Origin: Micromonospora cremea
Lineage (GTDB): Bacteria > Actinomycetota > Actinomycetes > Mycobacteriales > Micromonosporaceae
Assembly (NCBI RefSeq): GCF_900143515.1
Contig: NZ_FSQT01000002.1
Coordinates: 682,001 to 746,000 of the forward strand
Direction of reading: 5' to 3'
Length of the DNA: 64,000 nt
Shown here: piece after piece, positions 18,201-27,304 of the stretch
Layout of the letters: every line of letters begins with the position of its first letter
How positions within the stretch are numbered: the first letter of the stretch is position 1
Made by a program: the position numbers and the translations under genes
The notes under the pieces: generated by a model
Told to the model about the DNA's origin: nothing
The model's input: only the letters and a program-made list of their open reading frames with translations
Database searches by the model: none

Positions 18201-19598
18201 TCAACTCCCGGCCCGGAAGTCGTACCGCTCGAAGGTCTCCTGGTGGCGGGTGAAGCGGTACGTCGCCCAGTGCATCCGGACCACGGCGCCCGATTCGTCC
18301 CGAGTCAGCCGCAGCAGCTCGCCGGCCTCCCGACCGGAGACCGTGCGGAACACGTCCGGCCGGTCCGGCAGCGGGGCGAAGATCGCCGGTGGACGTCCCG
18401 CCGGGTCGCCCGCCCCACGTGCCCGCAGCGTGCCGTCGTGCCAGGAGAAGACGTACTCGAAACCCTCGCCCCACCAGCGGCCGAGCAGACCCCGCAGGGC
18501 TGCCGGAGCGGGTGCGCCGGGCCGCCACGGCTCGATCTCGGCCGGGTCGTGCTCGACCGCCGCGGCGAGCAGCCGGTGCGGCAGGTCGAACAGCTCCGCC
18601 GCCGTACCGGACGAGCCGAGCACCGCGGCGCCCATCGCGCCCGCCGTGCCGTCGCCGCCCCGCCGGCCGTACACCGCGGCCAGGAAACCGGGCATCGCCC
18701 CGTCGTGCCCCACGTGCACCACCCGCTCGCCCTGCGGCACCAGGATCAGCCCGAGCCCGAAGCCGGCGCCCCAGAGCGTTTCGTCGGTGGTGGTCACCGG
18801 CCAGCGCATCTCGTCCAGCGTGGCGGGGGCGAGCACCGCGCCCGCCGGGTCCAGCGCCGCCGGGTCGGCGAGGAACGCCGCCCAGCGGGCCATGTCGGTC
18901 GCGGTGCTCCAGAGCTGGGCGGCCGGGCCGACCGCGCCGAAGTCGGTCGGCGGCTCCGGGTGCGCCTCGTCGGAGTACGCGTCGACGAGGAACCCGGTGG
19001 CCGCCGCCGGCCCGGGAGTCACGGCGGTGTCGGTCAGCCCCAGCGGCGTCAGCACCCGCTCGGCGAGCACCTCCGCCCAACTGCCGCCGCGCAGCCGCGC
19101 GACCAGCTGGCCGAGCACGGCCAGGCCGAGGTTCGAGTAGTGGAAGCGGCGGGCCGGCGGCAGTACGCGCTCAGCCCGGTGCAGCTCGGCCACCAACTGC
19201 TCGGCGTCCGGCGCGCGCAGGCTGTCCCAGACGTCGCCGAACGGCTCGCGTTGCAGGCCACCGGTGTGCGACAGCAGCCGGCGGACGGTCAGCTCACCGT
19301 GCGCCGGCAGGTCCAGGTGCCTGCCCACCGGGTCGTCCAGGTCCAGCAGACCGTCGTCGCGGCACTGGAGGGTGAGCACCGCGGTGAAGGTCTTGGTGAC
19401 CGAGCCGATCCGGAACTGGGTGCGCGACCCCAGCGGGCTGTCGGTGCCGGTACCGCCCACGGCGCAGCTCCAGAGCGGACGGTCGGCCCGGTGCAGCGCC
19501 GCCGACACCGCCGGCACCCGGGCATCGGCCTGCACCCGGCGGACCAGCCGGCCCAACCGCTCGTCCACGGTCCCGGTGGACACCGCCTCAGTGCTCAC
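18201..19598 (-). CDS. Serine hydrolase, beta-lactamase class C-like
   Basis: This 465-residue enzyme of the class C beta-lactamase / D-alanyl-D-alanine carboxypeptidase fold has the active-site S-x-x-K in GSVTKTFTAV (about 65-74), the YSN motif in FHYSNLGLAVLG and the third box in VHVGHDGAMPG. There is no evident signal peptide, suggesting a cytosolic esterase or peptidase. The GTG start overlaps the HIT-gene stop. The C-terminal about 100 residues form a lipocalin-like extension common in this group. Confidence 0.9.
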   Translation of the reverse strand: MSTEAVSTGTVDERLGRLVRRVQADARVPAVSAALHRADRPLWSCAVGGTGTDSPLGSRTQFRIGSVTKTFTAVLTLQCRDDGLLDLDDPVGRHLDLPAHGELTVRRLLSHTGGLQREPFGDVWDSLRAPDAEQLVAELHRAERVLPPARRFHYSNLGLAVLGQLVARLRGGSWAEVLAERVLTPLGLTDTAVTPGPAAATGFLVDAYSDEAHPEPPTDFGAVGPAAQLWSTATDMARWAAFLADPAALDPAGAVLAPATLDEMRWPVTTTDETLWGAGFGLGLILVPQGERVVHVGHDGAMPGFLAAVYGRRGGDGTAGAMGAAVLGSSGTAAELFDLPHRLLAAAVEHDPAEIEPWRPGAPAPAALRGLLGRWWGEGFEYVFSWHDGTLRARGAGDPAGRPPAIFAPLPDRPDVFRTVSGREAGELLRLTRDESGAVVRMHWATYRFTRHQETFERYDFRAGS

Positions 19599-19954
19599 GC
19601 CAGGTCCCTGGCGAGCATCGGGCCGAGCGGCGCGCCACCGAGCAGGTGCGCGTGCGCGTGGAACACCTCCTGCCCGCCGTACGCGCCGGTGTTGAACATC
19701 AGCCGGAAACCGTCGCCGAGCAGGCCCTCGTCCTCGGCCACCGCGGCGGCCGTGGCCAGCACCTCCCCGGCCAGCGCCGGGTCACCCTGGGCGAGGGTGG
19801 CGACATCGGCGTAGTGCTCCTTCGGAATCACCACGACGTGCACCGGCGCCTTCGGGCCGATGTCGCGGAAGGCGAGCGTGGTGGCGGTCTCCCGGACCAC
19901 GGTGGCCGGGATCTCCCCGGCGACGATGCGGCAGAACAGGCAATCGGATCCCAT
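19595..19954 (-). CDS. HIT family nucleotide hydrolase
   Basis: This 119-residue protein has the Cys pair CLFC at the N terminus and the histidine triad VFHAHAHLLGG (H-x-H-x-H) near the C terminus. It is of Hint/purine-nucleoside phosphoramidase type. The start MGSDCLFC is chosen because it begins the conserved domain; upstream in-frame DNA runs into the 19969-20012 palindrome. It is coupled to the serine hydrolase gene. Confidence 0.95.
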   Translation of the reverse strand: MGSDCLFCRIVAGEIPATVVRETATTLAFRDIGPKAPVHVVVIPKEHYADVATLAQGDPALAGEVLATAAAVAEDEGLLGDGFRLMFNTGAYGGQEVFHAHAHLLGGAPLGPMLARDLA

Positions 19955-19968
19955 CGGGGCAGTGTAAG

Positions 19969-20012
19969 GAAGGGACCCTTGTTGACGCCTCCGGTAGAGG
20001 AAGGGTCCCTTC
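19969..20012. repeat. AAGGGaCCCTT-type intergenic palindrome
   Basis: Arms GAAGGGACCCTT (19969-19980) and AAGGGTCCCTTC (20001-20012) flank a 20-nt loop. Each arm is itself nearly palindromic, and the element is preceded and followed by GTTGAC/CTCAAC-type sequence. It lies between the divergent HIT and SDR genes. The same core recurs in the terminator at 29297-29338, suggesting a dispersed family. Confidence 0.7.
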
Positions 20013-20047
20013 TCAACATCCGCGGCAGCTACGGCAGGATGGCCGCC

Positions 20048-20809
20048 ATGACGGATCGGGCGGTACTGGTGACCGGGGCCTCGCGCGGGATCGGCCGGGC
20101 GGTGGCGAGGGCGTTCGCGGCCGGCGGCGACCGGGTGGCCATCCACCATCGCGACTCCGCGGACGCGGCCGAGGCGCTACGCGCCGAACTGCCCGGCGCG
20201 GGGCACGTCGTGGTCCGCGCCGACCTCACCGACCCGGACGCCGTCCGGGCCATGGTCGACCGGGCCGCCGACCTGCTCGGCGGCCTGGACGTGCTGGTCA
20301 ACAACGCCGGGGTGTACGGCGAGCGGGACGACCCGCACCCGATCTTCGGCGCCTCCTACGAGCAGTGGCAGAAGCGCTGGCGGCAGGTGCTGGAGACCAA
20401 CCTGACCGGCGCCGGCAACGTCACCTGGTGTGCCGCGCAGCACATGCGGGAGCGCGGCGGGCGGATCGTCAACGTCTCGTCCCGGGGCGCGTTCCGCGGC
20501 GAGCCGGCGCAGCCGGCGTACGGCGCCAGCAAGGCGGGACTGAACGCGCTGGGCCAGTCCCTCGCCGTGGCGCTCGCGCCGTACGGCATCGCGGTCGCCA
20601 CCGTCGCGCCGGGCTTCGTCTCGACCGACATGACCACCGAGCACCTGCGCGGTGAGCAGGGCGCGGCGATCCGGGCGCAGAGCCCGTTCGACCGGGTGGG
20701 CCGGCCGGAGGAGATCGCCGCCGCGGTGCACTGGTTGGCCTCGCCACAGGCCGAGTGGGCCTCCGGCACCATCGTCGACCTCAACGGCGCCTCCTACCTC
20801 CGCAGCTAA
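20048..20809 (+). CDS. Short-chain dehydrogenase/reductase
   Basis: This 253-residue NAD(P)-dependent SDR has the cofactor motif TGASRGIGRA, structural NNAG in VLVNNAGVYGE, and catalytic S-Y-K in IVNVSSRGAF and YGASKAG. The C-terminal NGASYLRS replaces the more usual GG tail. It resembles 3-oxoacyl-ACP reductase-type enzymes. An ATG 9 nt upstream (MAAMTD) is an alternative start. Substrate unknown. Confidence 0.92.
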   Translation: MTDRAVLVTGASRGIGRAVARAFAAGGDRVAIHHRDSADAAEALRAELPGAGHVVVRADLTDPDAVRAMVDRAADLLGGLDVLVNNAGVYGERDDPHPIFGASYEQWQKRWRQVLETNLTGAGNVTWCAAQHMRERGGRIVNVSSRGAFRGEPAQPAYGASKAGLNALGQSLAVALAPYGIAVATVAPGFVSTDMTTEHLRGEQGAAIRAQSPFDRVGRPEEIAAAVHWLASPQAEWASGTIVDLNGASYLRS

Positions 20810-20860
20810 CCGCCCCACCCACCGCGACGCCGCCCGCCGCGCGCCGCGCCCCGCCCCTCT

Positions 20861-20932
20861 TCCCCGTCGATCTAGGGCGTTTCGTCGCTAGTGGATCTCC
20901 AACAACGGCGATATGCCCTAGATCAACGGGGA
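20861..20932. repeat. 18-bp palindrome between convergent SDR and rsmE
   Basis: Arms 20861-20878 and 20915-20932 pair with a single mismatch (stem core CGATCTAGGGC / GCCCTAGATC) across a 36-nt spacer. The convergent intergenic position suggests a bidirectional terminator. The build resembles 3444-3504 and 5822-5904. The rest of 20810-21008 is G/C-rich without recognisable features. Confidence 0.75.
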
Positions 20933-21008
20933 CAGGAGGCGGGGAGGCGCGGCCGGGAGGCGGGGACCGGGGGCGGGGGGCGGGGGGTGCGGGCGCTTGG
21001 GCGGGGAG

Positions 21009-21743
21009 TTACCAGCGGTTGAGGCGGGTGGCGAGCACGCTGAGCGCCGCCACCCCGGCGGTGGAGGTGCGCAGCACTGCGGGCCCGAGCCGGACCGGCC
21101 GGCCGCCGGCCTCGCGGAAGGCGGTCAGCTCGGCCGGGGCGATGCCGCCCTCCGGGCCGACCACCAGGACGATCTCCCCGGCGGACGGCATCTCGGCGGT
21201 GGTCAGCCGCTCGTCGGCCTCCTCGTGCAGCACGAACGCGGCGGCGGCACCGGCGATCCGGCGGGCCACCGTGGCCGTCGACTCGTCCGGCGCCCCGGCC
21301 ACCACCGGCAGCCAGGGGCGGCGGGCCTGCTTGGCCGCCTCCCGGGCCGTGGCCACCCACTTGTCCCGGGCCCGAACGCCCCGGTCGCCGCGCCACTGGG
21401 TCACCGAGCGCACCGCCGCCCAGGGCACGATCTCGTCCACCCCGACCTCGGTCATCGCCTGCACGGCCAGCTCGCCCCGGTCACCCTTGGCGATGCCCTG
21501 CACGACCGCCAGCCGGGGTACGGGCGCGTCCGCGTACCCCCGGGAGGTGACGGTGAGCTCCAGGCTGCCCCGGCCGACGGCGGTGACCTCGGCGGCGGCC
21601 GTGCCCCCCCGGCCATCGGCGAGCAGCAGCTCCTCGCCGACCCGCAGTCGCTGCACGGTGGCGGCGTGGTGCCCCTCGGGACCGTCGAGGGTCATCGTGT
21701 CGGCGGTGGGCAGCGACTCGACCAGGAACAGCGGGGCGGACAC
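21009..21743 (-). CDS. rsmE: 16S rRNA m3U1498 methyltransferase RsmE
   Basis: This 244-residue SPOUT-class methyltransferase has an N-terminal PUA-like domain (GHHAATVQRLRVGEELLLADGRGG) and a C-terminal knot with IVLVVGPEGGIAPAELTAFREAG and VRLGPAVLRTSTAGVAALSVL, the AdoMet-binding hallmarks. It lies downstream of dnaJ-hrcA on the same strand, as in many actinobacteria, so it may be read from the HrcA-controlled promoter. Confidence 0.95.
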   Translation of the reverse strand: MSAPLFLVESLPTADTMTLDGPEGHHAATVQRLRVGEELLLADGRGGTAAAEVTAVGRGSLELTVTSRGYADAPVPRLAVVQGIAKGDRGELAVQAMTEVGVDEIVPWAAVRSVTQWRGDRGVRARDKWVATAREAAKQARRPWLPVVAGAPDESTATVARRIAGAAAAFVLHEEADERLTTAEMPSAGEIVLVVGPEGGIAPAELTAFREAGGRPVRLGPAVLRTSTAGVAALSVLATRLNRW

Positions 21744-21797
21744 GATGATCAGGCTAGCCGCAGCGGCGGCGGCACGGACGGCGAGCCCGGGAGCCGG

Positions 21798-22943
21798 TCA
21801 GGCGTGGCCGTTGAACGCGTCGCGCATCCGGGAGAAGAAGCCGCCCTGCTTGGACAGCTCGGCGACCTCCTCGCCCCGGGTCTTGGCGAAGTCGCGCAGC
21901 ATCTTCTCCTGGTCCGGGTCGAGCTTGGTCGGCGTCCGGACGTCCAGGTGCACGTAGAGGTCGCCCCGGCCGGTGCCGCGCAGGTGCGGCACACCCCGGG
22001 CGCGCAGCCGCAGCGTGCTGGCGGGCTGGGTGCCGGCCTTGACGTCGACCGTCTCCTCGCTGTCCAGGGTCTTGATGGTCAGCCGGGTGCCCAGCGCCGC
22101 CGCGGTCATCGGGACGGTGACCCGGCAGTGCAGGTCGTCGCCCTTGCGGGAGTACACGTCGTGCGGCCGCTCGTGGATCTCCACGTAGAGGTCACCGGCG
22201 GTGCCGCCACCCGGGCCAACTTCGCCCTGCTGGGCCAGCCGGATCCGCATGCCGTCCTCGACACCGGCGGGGATCTTGACGGTCAGCGAGCGACGGGTGC
22301 GCACCCGGCCGTCGCCGGCGCAGGTGGGGCAGGGGTGCGGGATGGTGGTGCCGTAGCCCTGGCAGACGGTGCACGGCCGGGCGGAGACCACCTGGCCGAG
22401 GAAGGTGCGCTGCACCGACTGCACCTCGCCCCGGCCGCCGCACGCCTCGCAGGTGGCCAGGTGGGTGCCGGCGGCCGTGCCGGCGCCGGAGCAGGTGGTG
22501 CAGAGCACCGCGGTGTCGACGGTGATCGGCGCCTCGACGCCGAACGCCGTCTCGTGCAGGTCCAGCTCCAGCCGCAGGATCGCGTCGGCGCCCGGCCGGG
22601 TACGCGGGCGCGGGCCGCGCACGCCACCCGCCGCGCCGCCGAAGAACGCGTCCATGATGTCCTGGAACCCGACGAACGGGCCGGCCCCGCCCGGACCGCC
22701 CGGGCCGCCGGCGCCGCCGCCCCCCGGAGCGAGCGGGTCGCCGCCCAGGTCGACGATCTGCCGCTTCCGGTCGTCCGAGAGCACCTCGTACGCGGCGTTG
22801 ATGTCCTTGAACTTCTCCTGAGCCTCCGGGTCCGGATTGACGTCCGGGTGGAACTGGCGCGCCAGCTTGCGGTAGGCGCGCTTGATTTCGTCGTCGGAGG
22901 CTTCCCGGCTCACACCGAGGATGCCGTAGTAGTCCCTGGCCAC
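21798..22943 (-). CDS. dnaJ: Chaperone DnaJ (HrcA-linked paralogue)
   Basis: This Hsp40 of about 381 residues activates DnaK. The J domain begins [19 protein letters not shown] and includes the HPD motif in [11 protein letters not shown] Gly/Pro linker follows. Four zinc repeats are [24 protein letters not shown] and CPTCAGDG, then the substrate-binding domains. The GTG start at 22943 (valine of VARDYYG) is the family-like start; an ATG 18 nt upstream is possible. It is downstream of hrcA and so expected to be heat-inducible through CIRCE. Confidence 0.95.
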   Translation of the reverse strand: MARDYYGILGVSREASDDEIKRAYRKLARQFHPDVNPDPEAQEKFKDINAAYEVLSDDRKRQIVDLGGDPLAPGGGGAGGPGGPGGAGPFVGFQDIMDAFFGGAAGGVRGPRPRTRPGADAILRLELDLHETAFGVEAPITVDTAVLCTTCSGAGTAAGTHLATCEACGGRGEVQSVQRTFLGQVVSARPCTVCQGYGTTIPHPCPTCAGDGRVRTRRSLTVKIPAGVEDGMRIRLAQQGEVGPGGGTAGDLYVEIHERPHDVYSRKGDDLHCRVTVPMTAAALGTRLTIKTLDSEETVDVKAGTQPASTLRLRARGVPHLRGTGRGDLYVHLDVRTPTKLDPDQEKMLRDFAKTRGEEVAELSKQGGFFSRMRDAFNGHA

Positions 22944-23016
22944 TGCGTTCCGTGTCCTCATGTTCGTCTCGCGTTGCGCCGGTCGGCGGCCGCAGCCGGC
23001 CGTCGGCCCTGACTGG

Positions 23017-24039
23017 TCAGTTCTGGGCCAGCAGCTCGCCCACGTAGCGTGCCACGGCGCGCACCGTGGCGATGGTGCCGGGGTAGTCCATCCGGGTGGG
23101 CCCCAGCACGCCCAGGCCGCCCACGATGGTGGCGCCCGGGCCGTACCCGGTGCTGACCACCGAGGCGGCGCGCAGGTTGTCGAACTCGTTCTCGTCGCCG
23201 ATCAGCACCCGGGTCGTGCTCGGCTCGGTCTCGCCGATGAGCTTGAGCAGCACGACCTCCTCCTCCAGCGCCTCGAGGATCGGCCGCAGCGAGCCCTGGA
23301 AGTCGAGCAGGCCGCCCCGGGTGAGGTTGGCGGTGCCGGCCAGCGCGATGCGTTCTTCGTGCCGCTCGACCAGCGTCTCCAGCAGCACGGTGGAGAGCGT
23401 GGTCATCGCCGGGCGCAGCTCGGACGGCGCCTCTTCGACCAGCGCCTGCACCAGCGGTGGAGTGTCGGACAGCCGGGCGCCGGCGAGCTTCTCGTTGACC
23501 AGTCGGCGCAGGTCGGTGACGTCGTCGGGGTGCACCGGCCCGGGCAGCTCGACCAACCGCTGCTCCACCCGACCGGTGTCGGCGATCATGACGAGCATCA
23601 GCCGGGTGGTGGAGATCGGCACCAGTTCCAGGTGGCGCACCGAGGAGCGGGCCAGGCTCGGGTACTGCACCACGGCCACCTGCCGGGTCAGTTGGGCGAG
23701 CAGCCGCACGGTGCGGTGCACCACGTCGTCGAGGTCGACCGCGCCGACCAGGAAGCGTTCGATGGCCCGGCGCTCGGCCGGGCTAAGCGGCTTGACCCGG
23801 GAGAGCCGGTCCACGAAGAGCCGGTAGCCGCGGTCGGTGGGCACCCGGCCGGCACTGGTGTGCGGCTGCCGGATGTAGCCCTCCTCCTCCAGCACGGCCA
23901 TGTCGTTACGGACGGTGGCCGGGGAGACACCGAGCTGGTGCCGCTCGACCAGCGCCTTGCTGCCGACCGGCTCCTGCGTGGAGACGTAGTCCTCGACGAT
24001 GGCGCGGAGCACGGCGAGCTTGCGGTCGTCGAGACCCAT
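23017..24039 (-). CDS. hrcA: Heat-inducible transcription repressor HrcA
   Basis: This 340-residue repressor of class I heat-shock genes binds CIRCE. The N-terminal winged helix contains [24 protein letters not shown] and [22 protein letters not shown] large GAF-like sensor or dimer domain follows. The ATG (MGLDDRK) has GGAGG about 8 nt upstream. A perfect CIRCE lies 57 bp upstream, so it is autoregulated. The hrcA-dnaJ operon probably includes rsmE. Confidence 0.97.
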   Translation of the reverse strand: MGLDDRKLAVLRAIVEDYVSTQEPVGSKALVERHQLGVSPATVRNDMAVLEEEGYIRQPHTSAGRVPTDRGYRLFVDRLSRVKPLSPAERRAIERFLVGAVDLDDVVHRTVRLLAQLTRQVAVVQYPSLARSSVRHLELVPISTTRLMLVMIADTGRVEQRLVELPGPVHPDDVTDLRRLVNEKLAGARLSDTPPLVQALVEEAPSELRPAMTTLSTVLLETLVERHEERIALAGTANLTRGGLLDFQGSLRPILEALEEEVVLLKLIGETEPSTTRVLIGDENEFDNLRAASVVSTGYGPGATIVGGLGVLGPTRMDYPGTIATVRAVARYVGELLAQN

Positions 24040-24095
24040 CCTCCGCACCTCCTGTCGCACGTCGGCCGCCGGCACGGTGGGGCCGGCGGGCCGTC

Positions 24096-24122
24096 CTGGC
24101 ACTCGACTGTAACGAGTGCCAG
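24096..24122. promoter_or_regulatory. CIRCE operator
   Basis: CTGGCACTC - 9 nt - GAGTGCCAG is a perfect 9-9-9 inverted repeat matching the CIRCE consensus (TTAGCACTC-N9-GAGTGCTAA, with GC-rich outer bases). It lies immediately upstream of hrcA and is the expected HrcA operator for hrcA-dnaJ. The divergent DUF4870 gene begins 117 bp away and might be affected. Confidence 0.95.
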
Positions 24123-24238
24123 TCTACGTCGGCGCGCCCGCCGGCGCGATGATCAAGGCCGTCGCTGTCCGTTCAGCCGGACCGGCCCGGCGGTGTCGCT
24201 CTGGTGCGGCGTTGCCACCGGCCCCTACCGTGACATCC

Positions 24239-24874
24239 ATGACTGAACCACCTCGTCCTCCCGGTGCGGGAGACCCCGGCGATCAGCCGCCGGAGCCGAC
24301 CTACCCGCCGGCCGCACCCGACCCGGCCTCCTCGGCCGAGCCACCCACCGCACCACTGTCCGGGGCACCCGGCCCGGGCGGCTATCCCCCGGCCGGTGGC
24401 TATCCGCCGCCCACCGGTGACCAACCGTCGTCGGGCGGCTACCCTCCGCCCGGTGGCTACCCGCCCCCCGGGGGCTATCCCCCTGGCGGCTATCCGACCG
24501 GCGGCGCCTACGCCGGCCCCGGCGGCGGCTACGCCAGCAACGAGGACAAGACCTGGGCGCTGGTCGCGCACTTCGGCGGCGCTGCCGGCGCGCTGATCAG
24601 CTTCGGCCCGCTGGGCTTCGTCGCCCCGCTCATCGCCTACCTGGCCCGCGGTCAGCAGTCGCCGACCGTCCGCGCGCACGCCCTGGCCGCGCTGAACTTC
24701 CAGATCCTCTGGTCGATCATCGCGTTCGTGCTGCTCTTCGTGAGCTGGTGCCTGCTCTTCCTGCCCAGCATCGCGGTGGTGGTGATCCAGATCCTGTTCG
24801 GGATCATCGCCGGCATGAAGGCCAACGAGGGTCAGCCCTACCGCTACCCGATGTCGGCCAGTTTCATCAAGTGA
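24239..24874 (+). CDS. DUF4870 membrane protein with Pro/Gly/Tyr-rich N terminus
   Basis: This 211-residue protein has an N-terminal disordered region (about 1-100) made of GGYPPPGGYPP-type repeats. It is followed by a DUF4870 domain (about 103-211) with NEDKTWALVAHFGG and two or three transmembrane helices (ISFGPLGFVAPLIAYLA, WSIIAFVLLFVSWCLLFLP, VVVIQILFGIIAGM). Function unknown; such proteins are widespread in actinobacteria. It is divergent from hrcA. Confidence 0.85.
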   Translation: MTEPPRPPGAGDPGDQPPEPTYPPAAPDPASSAEPPTAPLSGAPGPGGYPPAGGYPPPTGDQPSSGGYPPPGGYPPPGGYPPGGYPTGGAYAGPGGGYASNEDKTWALVAHFGGAAGALISFGPLGFVAPLIAYLARGQQSPTVRAHALAALNFQILWSIIAFVLLFVSWCLLFLPSIAVVVIQILFGIIAGMKANEGQPYRYPMSASFIK

Positions 24875-24914
24875 CCCGGGTCGGCCGCTCCCCCGGCCGG
24901 CCCGGTGCACCTGC

Positions 24915-26138
24915 TCAGGGCAGCAGGTCGCGCACCACGGCGTCGGCGAGCAGGCGGCCGCGCAGGGTGAGCACCGCCCGGCCGGCCGTGTACTCCGGTG
25001 CGGCCAGCAGGCCGCCGGCCAGCGCCCGCTCGGCGCCGGCCCGGCCGGTGGCGTCGAGCACCGCCAGCGGCAGGCCGGTGGCGAGCCGCAGCCGGAGCAT
25101 CACGTCCTCCATGTGCGCCTCGTCGGCGGTGAGCACCTCCCGGGCCAGGCCGGGCGACGCGCCGGCGGCCAGCCGCTGGGCGTACGCGGACGGGTGCTTG
25201 ACGTTCCACCAGCGCACCCCGCCGACGTGGCTGTGCGCCCCGGGGCCCAGCCCCCACCAGTCGGCGCCGGTCCAGTAGAGCAGGTTGTGCCGGCACCGGG
25301 CCTCGTCGGTGCGGGCCCAGTTGGAGACCTCGTACCAGGAGTGGCCAGCCGCGTCGAGAGCGGCCTCCGCGGCCAGGTAGCGGTCCGCGGCGACGTCGTC
25401 GCTGGGGTACGGCAGCTCGCCCCGGCGCATCCGGGCGGCCAGCCGGGTGCCGTCCTCCACGATCAGGGCGTACGCGCTGACGTGGTCCACCCCGGCGGCC
25501 ACCACCTGGTCCAGCGAGGCGGCGAAGTCCTCGGCCCGCTCCCCCGGGGTGCCGTAGATCAGGTCCAGGTTGACGTGCTCGAATCCGGCCTCGCGCGCCT
25601 CCAGGGCGGCGGCGGTGGCCCGGCCGGCGCTGTGCTTGCGGTCCAGGATCGCCAGCACCCCCGGGGAGGCGGACTGCATGCCGAGTGAGATCCGGGTGTA
25701 GCCGGCGGCCCGCAGCAGCTTCAGCGACTCCGGGGTGACCGATTCCGGGTTGGCCTCGGTGGTCACCTCGGCGTCGGCGGCCAGCCCCCAGGTGCGGTCG
25801 ATGCCGTCGAGGATGCGGGCCAGGTCGTCGGCGGGGAGCAGGGTGGGCGTGCCACCGCCGACGAAGACCGTGTCGACCCGCGGCGGTGGGCTGTCGCCGA
25901 GCACCCGGGCGGCGAGCGCCAGCTCGGCCAGCACGGTGTCGGCGTACCCCTCACGGCTGGCGCCGCCGCCCAACTCGGCCGCCGTGTAGGTGTTGAAGTC
26001 GCAGTAGCCGCAGCGGCTGGCACAGAACGGCACGTGGACGTACACGCCGAAGCCGCGCGCGCCGACCGCGGTGGTGGCGGTGGCGGGCAGCGATCCGTCG
26101 GCGGGGACGGTCTCACCATCTGGAAGGACGCCGGGCAT
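24915..26138 (-). CDS. hemW: HemW-like radical SAM protein
   Basis: This 407-residue radical SAM protein has the Fe-S motif VPFCASRCGYCDFN (C-x3-C-x2-C plus the extra family Cys region), a SAM region FVGGGTPTLLP and the substrate segment NLDLIYGTPGE. HemW is thought to insert heme into respiratory enzymes rather than oxidise coproporphyrinogen. It is typically near hrcA-dnaJ in actinobacteria, as here. An in-frame GTG lies two codons upstream of the chosen ATG. Confidence 0.93.
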   Translation of the reverse strand: MPGVLPDGETVPADGSLPATATTAVGARGFGVYVHVPFCASRCGYCDFNTYTAAELGGGASREGYADTVLAELALAARVLGDSPPPRVDTVFVGGGTPTLLPADDLARILDGIDRTWGLAADAEVTTEANPESVTPESLKLLRAAGYTRISLGMQSASPGVLAILDRKHSAGRATAAALEAREAGFEHVNLDLIYGTPGERAEDFAASLDQVVAAGVDHVSAYALIVEDGTRLAARMRRGELPYPSDDVAADRYLAAEAALDAAGHSWYEVSNWARTDEARCRHNLLYWTGADWWGLGPGAHSHVGGVRWWNVKHPSAYAQRLAAGASPGLAREVLTADEAHMEDVMLRLRLATGLPLAVLDATGRAGAERALAGGLLAAPEYTAGRAVLTLRGRLLADAVVRDLLP

Positions 26139-26157
26139 GGCCACTAGTGTGCCCGGC

Positions 26158-26946
26158 ATGACCTCTCCCGACGTGCTCGTGCGGGTCTCCACGGCCCGCG
26201 GGGTGACCACCCTCACCCTGGACAGCCCGCACAACCGCAACGCGCTCTCCACCGGCCTGATGACCCAGCTGCTGGCCGGGCTGGCCGACGCGGTGGCGGA
26301 CGACGCGGTCCGGGTGATCGTGCTCGACCACACCGGCCCGGTCTTCTGCTCGGGCGCGGACCTGAAGGAGACCGCCGCGGCGTACGCCAGCGGGATGGTG
26401 CCGGCCGGGATGCTGGGCGACGTGCTCGCCGCGCTCTGGGACTGCCCGAAGCCGGTGCTGGCCCGGGTCGCCGGTCCGGCGCGGGCCGGCGGGTTGGGCC
26501 TGATCGCCGCCGCCGACCTGGCCGTCTGCGCCGACGAGGCCACCTTCGCCTTCACCGAGGTGCGGATCGGGGTGATCCCGGCGGTGATCTCGGCGACCGT
26601 GCTGCCCCGCCTGCATCCGCGCGCCGCCGCCGAGCTGTACCTGACCGGGGACACCTTCGACGGCCGTCGGGCGGCCGAGATCGGCCTGGTCACCGCCGCC
26701 GTCCCGGCGGACGGGCTGGACGCGGAGGTACGCCGGTACTGCGATTCCCTGGTGCGCGGCGCCCCGGGTGCGCTGGCCGGCGCGAAGGAGTTACTGCGCC
26801 GACCGGGCACCGCCGAGCTGCGCGCTGAGCTGGCCCGGCTGTCCGCTCTGTCGACCGGCTACTTCCTCTCGGACGAGGGACGCGAGGGGGTCACCGCATT
26901 CCGGGAGAAACGACCGGCGCGCTGGGTGCCCGCTCTCGACGTCTGA
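26158..26946 (+). CDS. Enoyl-CoA hydratase/isomerase family protein
   Basis: This 262-residue crotonase-fold protein has NRNALSTGLM at the start, the oxyanion segment FCSGADLKET and the second oxyanion region GPARAGGLGLIAAADLAVCADEATFAFTEVRIGVIPA. The Glu of EVRIGVIP sits where the catalytic Glu of hydratases lies. It is divergent from hemW with only 19 bp between starts. Substrate unknown (fatty-acid or amino-acid breakdown). Confidence 0.9.
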   Translation: MTSPDVLVRVSTARGVTTLTLDSPHNRNALSTGLMTQLLAGLADAVADDAVRVIVLDHTGPVFCSGADLKETAAAYASGMVPAGMLGDVLAALWDCPKPVLARVAGPARAGGLGLIAAADLAVCADEATFAFTEVRIGVIPAVISATVLPRLHPRAAAELYLTGDTFDGRRAAEIGLVTAAVPADGLDAEVRRYCDSLVRGAPGALAGAKELLRRPGTAELRAELARLSALSTGYFLSDEGREGVTAFREKRPARWVPALDV

Positions 26947-27304
26947 GCGGTCCGGGTGGGGTTGCTGTTCGTGCCTCCTTTGCTCTGCTTCAACGGGCGC
27001 AACCTCGGTGTCCGGATAGCGGACGTTTGCGCCCCGATCGATGGGGTGACGCTCACGACAGGTGACGCCCGCAGGACGTACGGTGCTCGGCCATGGACCG
27101 GTAGACCTCGCACCGACGGCGCTCGTAGCGCGTAATGCCCGATTATTGTCGAATTGGGGCGGATGGAAGAGCGGTACGGGCAGGTGAGAGCACGGTAGGA
27201 GCGGGAACGCCGGCTGGTGCGGCCGGGCCGGCCAGGTCGAAACCGGTCGGACGACCCGGATTGGTCGCCGTGGGACGTACGCTTGTCGGACTGTCGATCT
27301 GGGG
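26947..27304. other. Intergenic region with nested hairpin
   Basis: No gene is supported here. A nested fold is visible at 26995-27034: outer arms GGGCGCAA / TTGCGCCC and inner arms GTCCG / CGGAC around a 5-nt loop. It could end the enoyl-CoA hydratase transcript. The A/T-richer stretch around 27140-27160 may hold the promoter of the following gene. No known riboswitch class was recognised. Confidence 0.5.

Noticed and set aside
26947..27304. c-di-AMP (ydaO) riboswitch before the transglycosylase-like gene
   Set aside because: A GGGGTGA-like string and a cell-wall-type downstream gene drew attention, but the other conserved blocks of the aptamer are missing.
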